8,322 bases of DNA from assembly GCA_903889845.1 (NCBI GenBank), contig CAISZB010000176.1:1-8322 (forward strand). The letters run 5' to 3'. A model generated the notes under the pieces. It had not been told where the DNA came from and did not search any database. It saw only the letters and a program-made list of their open reading frames with translations. The first letter of the stretch is position 1; each line of letters starts with the position of its first letter. Made by a program: the position numbers and the translations under genes. The stretch is from an uncultured Verrucomicrobium sp. (lineage in GTDB: Bacteria > Verrucomicrobiota > Verrucomicrobiia > Methylacidiphilales > GAS474). Positions 5,706 through 8,322 of this stretch are shown piece by piece.

Positions 5706-6643
5706 ACCACGCCGCCGCCCCCGAACTCCGCGCCGCCCTGGGCCGCTACGCCCGCCTCCTCCAGGCGCAGGGCGTGACCCATGTCCCGCTCGACCGCCGC
5801 GCGCGGGAAGTCCTCCGTCATCTGGCGGCGGAAGAGGGGAAAACCGCCGCGCCGGTCCCGGCGCAGGCCCCCGTCCCCGGCCACGCGGCACCTCCCAAGC
5901 CCGCTACGATTTCCATTTCGACTCCCACCCCCGCTTCCCCTATGCCCCGTCCTGCTCCTGCCGCCGCCTCTGCCGCTTCCCTTTCTTCCGCTCAAACCGT
6001 CCGGGGGGAATCGGTCTCCGCCGAGGGGACGAAGGCGGAGCGGCTGGCCCGCCTCGCGGCGAAGGCCGCCGTCTGCCGGAAGTGCGAGCACCTGGCCTCC
6101 TTCCGGACGAACGTCGTCTTCGGCGAGGGGAATCCCGAGGCCGCGCTGATGTTCGTCGGCGAGGCCCCGGGGGCCGACGAAGACGAGCAGGGCCGTCCCT
6201 TCATCGGGCGGGCAGGGCAGACCCTCACGAAGATGATCCAGGCCATGGGCCTGACGCGGGAGGAGGTCTACATCGGGAACATCCTGAAGTGCCGCCCCGA
6301 CATGCCGAAGGGGGCTTCCGGGAACCGGAAGCCGACGCCGGAGGAGATGAAGACCTGCATGCCCTACATCGTCTCCCAGATCGAGATCATCCAGCCGAAG
6401 GCCCTCGTCGCCCTCGGCGCGACCGCCGTCGAGGCCCTCCTCGACGCGAAGCTCCCGATCAGCCGGTTGCGCGGGAAATTCGTCGACTTCCGCGGCATCC
6501 CCCTCATGCCGACTTTCCACCCCTCCTACCTCCTTCACAATCCGACGAACGAGACCAAGCGGAAGGTCTGGGACGACCTCCTCCTCGTCATGGAGCAGCT
6601 GAACCTCCCGATCAGCGAGAAGCAGCGGGGGTACTTCCTATGA
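5702..6643 (+). CDS. udg: family-4 uracil-DNA glycosylase with long N-terminal extension
   Basis: A 313-residue protein whose residues ~112-305 form a family-4 (UDGa-type, Fe-S) uracil-DNA glycosylase, which removes uracil from DNA for base excision repair. Seen: CRKC (Cys125, Cys128), motif A GEAPGADEDEQGRPFIGRAG (153-172), GNILKCRP with Cys197, Cys219 in MKTCMPY (likely fourth [4Fe-4S] ligand), LVALGATA (235-242) and motif B TFHPSYLL with His273. Compared with the usual layout, about 6 extra residues (around MPKGAS) lie between the last two cysteines. The first ~45 residues look helical and charged (ELRAALGRYARLLQAQGV), then ~60 residues are a Pro/Ala/Ser/Thr linker; the family core is about 200 residues, so the extension is substantial. 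ATGA overlaps join it to both neighbours. Relation to phage SPO1 polymerase-related proteins is why such genes are sometimes annotated as polymerase-related. Confidence 0.95.
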   Translation: MNHAAAPELRAALGRYARLLQAQGVTHVPLDRRAREVLRHLAAEEGKTAAPVPAQAPVPGHAAPPKPATISISTPTPASPMPRPAPAAASAASLSSAQTVRGESVSAEGTKAERLARLAAKAAVCRKCEHLASFRTNVVFGEGNPEAALMFVGEAPGADEDEQGRPFIGRAGQTLTKMIQAMGLTREEVYIGNILKCRPDMPKGASGNRKPTPEEMKTCMPYIVSQIEIIQPKALVALGATAVEALLDAKLPISRLRGKFVDFRGIPLMPTFHPSYLLHNPTNETKRKVWDDLLLVMEQLNLPISEKQRGYFL

Positions 6644-7788
6644 GCAAGGGGCGCGTCCTGCTCGGCATGAGCGGCGGCGTCGATTCGAGCGTCGCGGCCT
6701 ACCTCCTGAAGGAGGAGGGCTGGGAGGTCGTCGGCGTGACGATGAAGGTCTGGCCGCAGGACTGCCTCTCCCGCGCCGAGGACAAGTGCTGCGGCCCCCA
6801 GGCCGTCGCCGACGCCCGGTCCGTCGCCCACGCCCTCGACATTCCCCATTACGTCGTCGACGAGGCGGAGGAGTTCGAGCGGGTCGTCATCGACTACTTC
6901 GGCAGCGAGTACCGCCAGGGCCGGACGCCGAATCCGTGCGTGATGTGCAATGAGAAGCTGAAGTTCGGCCGTCTCCAGGACAAGGCCCTGGCCCTCGGCG
7001 CGACCCACGTCGCCACCGGCCACTATGCGCGGATCGCGCACGAGGAGGGCCGCTCCCGCCTCTTCCGCGCGAAGGACCGGAAGAAGGATCAATCCTACTT
7101 CCTCTTCAGCCTGCGGGACGGGCAATTGGGCCGTTCCGTCGCCCCCCTCGGCGGGCTGGAAAAGCCCGAGGTGCGCGCCATCGCGAAGCGCCTGGGCCTG
7201 AAAACCTACGACAAGGAGGAGAGCCAGGAAATCTGCTTCGTCCCGGGGAACGACTACGCCGCCTTCCTCAAGGGGCACTTCGGCGAGGAGACGTTCCATC
7301 CCGGCGGCATCTACCTGCGCGACGGCACCCGGATCGGGGAGCACGAGGGGATCGAGCTTTATACCGTCGGTCAGCGCAAGGGCCTCCCCGGCGGCCAGGG
7401 GAAGCCGCTCTACGTCCTCGACATCGATCCGAAAGGGCAGCGCGTCATCGTCGGCGGCTACGAGGAGTTGGAGCGGCCCGATTGCCTCATCGCCAACACG
7501 AACTGGTTGACGCCGGACGGGGTTCTCCATGAGGCCCGCGAGATCGAGGTTAAAATCCGCTACAACTGGCCCGCCGTCCGCGCGACGGTCGCGCCGGTCG
7601 AGGGGCAGCCCCACCGCGCCCGGGTCGTCTTCGCCGAGCCGCAGCGGGCTGTCTCCCCCGGCCAGGCCGCCGTCTGTTATGTGCGCAGCGAGGGCGACGA
7701 TTTCGACGAAGTCCTGGGCGGCGGCTGGATCGAGCGGAGCGAGATCGTGGTGGAGGAGAAGGTGCCTGTCGCCGCTTCCGCGCCATGA
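6640..7788 (+). CDS. mnmA: tRNA-specific 2-thiouridylase MnmA
   Basis: A 382-residue enzyme that puts sulfur on U34 of tRNA-Lys, -Glu and -Gln (the s2 group of mnm5s2U), after activating the base with ATP. Seen: PP-loop SGGVDSS (11-17), the CLSRAEDKCCGPQAVADAR insertion (42-60), TPNPCVMCNEKLKFG (96-110) with the likely nucleophile Cys103, ATGHYAR (125-131), KDQSYFLF (149-156) and Cys199 in SQEICFVPG, which would carry the persulfide. Spacing of Cys103 and Cys199 matches E. coli Cys102/Cys199. The C-terminal beta-barrel part (YTVGQRKGLPGG onward) is complete. ATGA overlaps link it to the glycosylase upstream and cutA downstream. Sulfur must come from a cysteine desulfurase not in the window. 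The end of the protein (VPVAASAP) is an Ala/Pro tail. Confidence 0.98.
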   Translation: MSKGRVLLGMSGGVDSSVAAYLLKEEGWEVVGVTMKVWPQDCLSRAEDKCCGPQAVADARSVAHALDIPHYVVDEAEEFERVVIDYFGSEYRQGRTPNPCVMCNEKLKFGRLQDKALALGATHVATGHYARIAHEEGRSRLFRAKDRKKDQSYFLFSLRDGQLGRSVAPLGGLEKPEVRAIAKRLGLKTYDKEESQEICFVPGNDYAAFLKGHFGEETFHPGGIYLRDGTRIGEHEGIELYTVGQRKGLPGGQGKPLYVLDIDPKGQRVIVGGYEELERPDCLIANTNWLTPDGVLHEAREIEVKIRYNWPAVRATVAPVEGQPHRARVVFAEPQRAVSPGQAAVCYVRSEGDDFDEVLGGGWIERSEIVVEEKVPVAASAP

Positions 7789-8102
7789 AGCCGATCCTCG
7801 TCCTGGTCACGGTGCCGAGCCTTGCCGTCGGGAAGAAGCTGGGGAAGCGTCTCGTCGAGGCGAAGCTCGCCGCCTGCGTGAATATCATTCCCGGCCTGAC
7901 TTCGATCTACCGCTGGCAGGGGAGGGTCGAGACGGGGAAGGAACTCCTGCTCCTCATCAAGAGTGAGGAGGGGAAGTGGAAGGACCTCGAAGCGGCTATC
8001 CGGGAAAACCACCCCTACGAGTGTCCCGAGATCGTCGCCGTCCCGCCGTCGCGGATGGCGAAGGCGTATGGGGCGTGGTGGGGGAAGGCGTTGGGGCTTT
8101 AG
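7785..8102 (+). CDS. cutA: CutA1-family divalent-ion tolerance protein
   Basis: A 105-residue protein of normal CutA1 length; the family forms very stable cytoplasmic trimers with a PII-like fold, and was first linked to copper tolerance in E. coli, though its real role is still unclear. Seen: LVLVTVPS (5-12), AKLAACVNIIPGLTSIYRWQG (26-46, with conserved Cys31 and Trp44), the lysine-rich beta strand GKELLLLIKS (51-60), and HPYECPEIVAVP (76-87). Its ATG overlaps the mnmA TGA (ATGA), so it is probably translated by coupling; no independent ribosome site is seen. It is the last gene of the operon. Its stop is followed within 6 bases by an 11-bp stem-loop. A functional link to the RNA-modification genes is not evident from the sequence. 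Confidence 0.95.
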   Translation: MKPILVLVTVPSLAVGKKLGKRLVEAKLAACVNIIPGLTSIYRWQGRVETGKELLLLIKSEEGKWKDLEAAIRENHPYECPEIVAVPPSRMAKAYGAWWGKALGL

Positions 8103-8107
8103 CGTTC

Positions 8108-8163
8108 GGGGAGCGAAGATGCCTGGGGGCCCTTCGGGACCGGGTAGAATCGCTTCGCTTCCC
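8108..8163 (+). terminator. 11-bp stem-loop just after cutA, possible operon terminator without T-tract
   Basis: GGGGAGCGAAG (8108-8118) pairs with CTTCGCTTCCC (8153-8163) with one G-U pair; the 34-base loop holds a small CCC-TTC-GGG hairpin (8130-8138). It begins 6 bases after the cutA stop, where an operon end is expected, but the run of T needed for an intrinsic terminator is absent (the stem is followed by TGTACC). It may shield the mRNA 3' end or belong to the larger structured region. Confidence 0.35.
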
Positions 8164-8178
8164 TGTACCGCTCCATTC

Positions 8179-8260
8179 CCACCGCGCGTTTGTAGGCTTC
8201 TGAGGGGTGCCCCCTCAGCCTCCAGCCAGGAGCCTGCATGGGGAGAGAAGCGCGCGGTGG
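8179..8260. repeat. 13-bp long-range inverted repeat enclosing a second hairpin
   Basis: CCACCGCGCGTTT (8179-8191) pairs with AAGCGCGCGGTGG (8248-8260), 12 Watson-Crick pairs plus one T-G. Inside it CTGAGGGG (8200-8207) pairs with CCCCTCAG (8211-8218) across a 3-base loop. A competing pairing exists: AGCCTCCA (8217-8224) is exactly complementary to TGGAGGCT (8258-8265) and would break both stems. No T-tract follows. Confidence 0.6.
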
Positions 8261-8274
8261 AGGCTATTCTTCTC

Positions 8275-8314
8275 CCGAGGCGGTAGCCTCGGCTGAATCC
8301 CCGAATCTCCGAGG
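8275..8314. repeat. 7-bp hairpin with a mutually exclusive alternative partner
   Basis: CCGAGGC (8275-8281) pairs with GCCTCGG (8286-8292) over a GGTA loop. The same right arm CCTCGG (8287-8292) can instead pair with CCGAGG at 8309-8314. Between them is an imperfect 8-base tandem repeat, GAATCCCC/GAATCTCC (8295-8310). Confidence 0.45.
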
Positions 8315-8322
8315 GTACGTAC

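Larger units (their letters stand above)
8103..8322. other. non-coding, highly self-complementary intergenic tail
   Basis: This 220-base stretch after cutA has no believable gene: open frames here are short, arginine/glycine/proline-rich and start inside cutA. Instead it shows dense inverted repeats: an 11-bp stem (8108-8118 with 8153-8163), a 13-bp stem (8179-8191 with 8248-8260) around an 8-bp hairpin (8200-8218), a 7-bp hairpin (8275-8292), and a palindrome GTACGTAC at the right edge (8315-8322). The strand is unknown because paired structure reads almost equally on both. It could be a structured RNA, a leader of the next gene, or a dispersed palindromic repeat. The window ends before its right boundary. 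Confidence 0.7.

Noticed and set aside
5525..7614. Long minus-strand frames (337 and 359 residues) opposite udg and mnmA
   Set aside because: Gly/Arg/Asp/Leu-rich with no family motifs; both lie opposite well-supported genes with intact catalytic residues.
8200..8218. Hairpin CTGAGGGG/CCCCTCAG as an intrinsic terminator of the cutA operon
   Set aside because: No T-run follows on either strand (next bases are CCTCCAGCC), and it lies about 100 bases after the stop inside a larger fold.
7963..8286. Short plus-strand frames from inside cutA into the tail
   Set aside because: Arg/Gly/Pro/Ser-rich, start within cutA, no ribosome site and no motifs; the DNA there is better explained as inverted repeats.
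8315..8322. GTACGTAC palindrome as an attachment or integration site
   Set aside because: An 8-base palindrome at the window edge is too short to support this, and no integrase or transposase is present.

Overview
This is a GC-rich, gene-dense bacterial chromosomal window with nine protein genes, one truncated at the left edge, and no mobile element, CRISPR array, tRNA or rRNA that I can see. The protein repertoire suggests Verrucomicrobiota: a very small one-cluster ferredoxin of a type I associate with that phylum, a family-4 uracil-DNA glycosylase with a long N-terminal extension, and a short cytosolic Ser/Thr kinase with an N-terminal zinc ribbon. This assignment rests on recognition of families, not on a search. 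Several starts lack a visible Shine-Dalgarno sequence.

Left block (1-3312): the C-terminal half of an S41 carboxy-terminal processing protease is followed, 23 bases later on the same strand, by tsaD (tRNA t6A synthesis). tsaD converges with bioD (biotin synthesis), with only 4 bases between the two stop codons. bioD lies just downstream of a GYF_2-domain, multi-pass membrane protein gene on the minus strand, and the two look like one transcription unit.

Middle block (3313-4742): a 109-base divergent intergenic region carries an exact 8-base inverted repeat and a candidate minus-strand promoter. It separates the membrane protein gene from a 77-residue [4Fe-4S] ferredoxin. The ferredoxin converges on a zinc-ribbon Ser/Thr kinase, and the two share a well-formed bidirectional terminator with a UUCG tetraloop. 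The kinase is divergent from the next operon.

Right block (4743-8102): four genes, an RluA/RluD-family pseudouridine synthase, a family-4 uracil-DNA glycosylase, mnmA (tRNA 2-thiouridylase) and cutA, are each joined by a 4-base ATGA overlap, so they are almost certainly one translationally coupled operon. With tsaD, the window holds three RNA-modification enzymes. The ferredoxin and the glycosylase are both predicted Fe-S proteins, and MnmA needs a sulfur supply.

Tail (8103-8322): no convincing gene. This stretch is densely self-complementary: an 11-bp stem, a 13-bp stem enclosing an 8-bp hairpin, a 7-bp hairpin, and two sets of mutually exclusive pairings. It is the least explained part of the window and may be a structured RNA, a cis-regulatory leader or a dispersed palindromic repeat.
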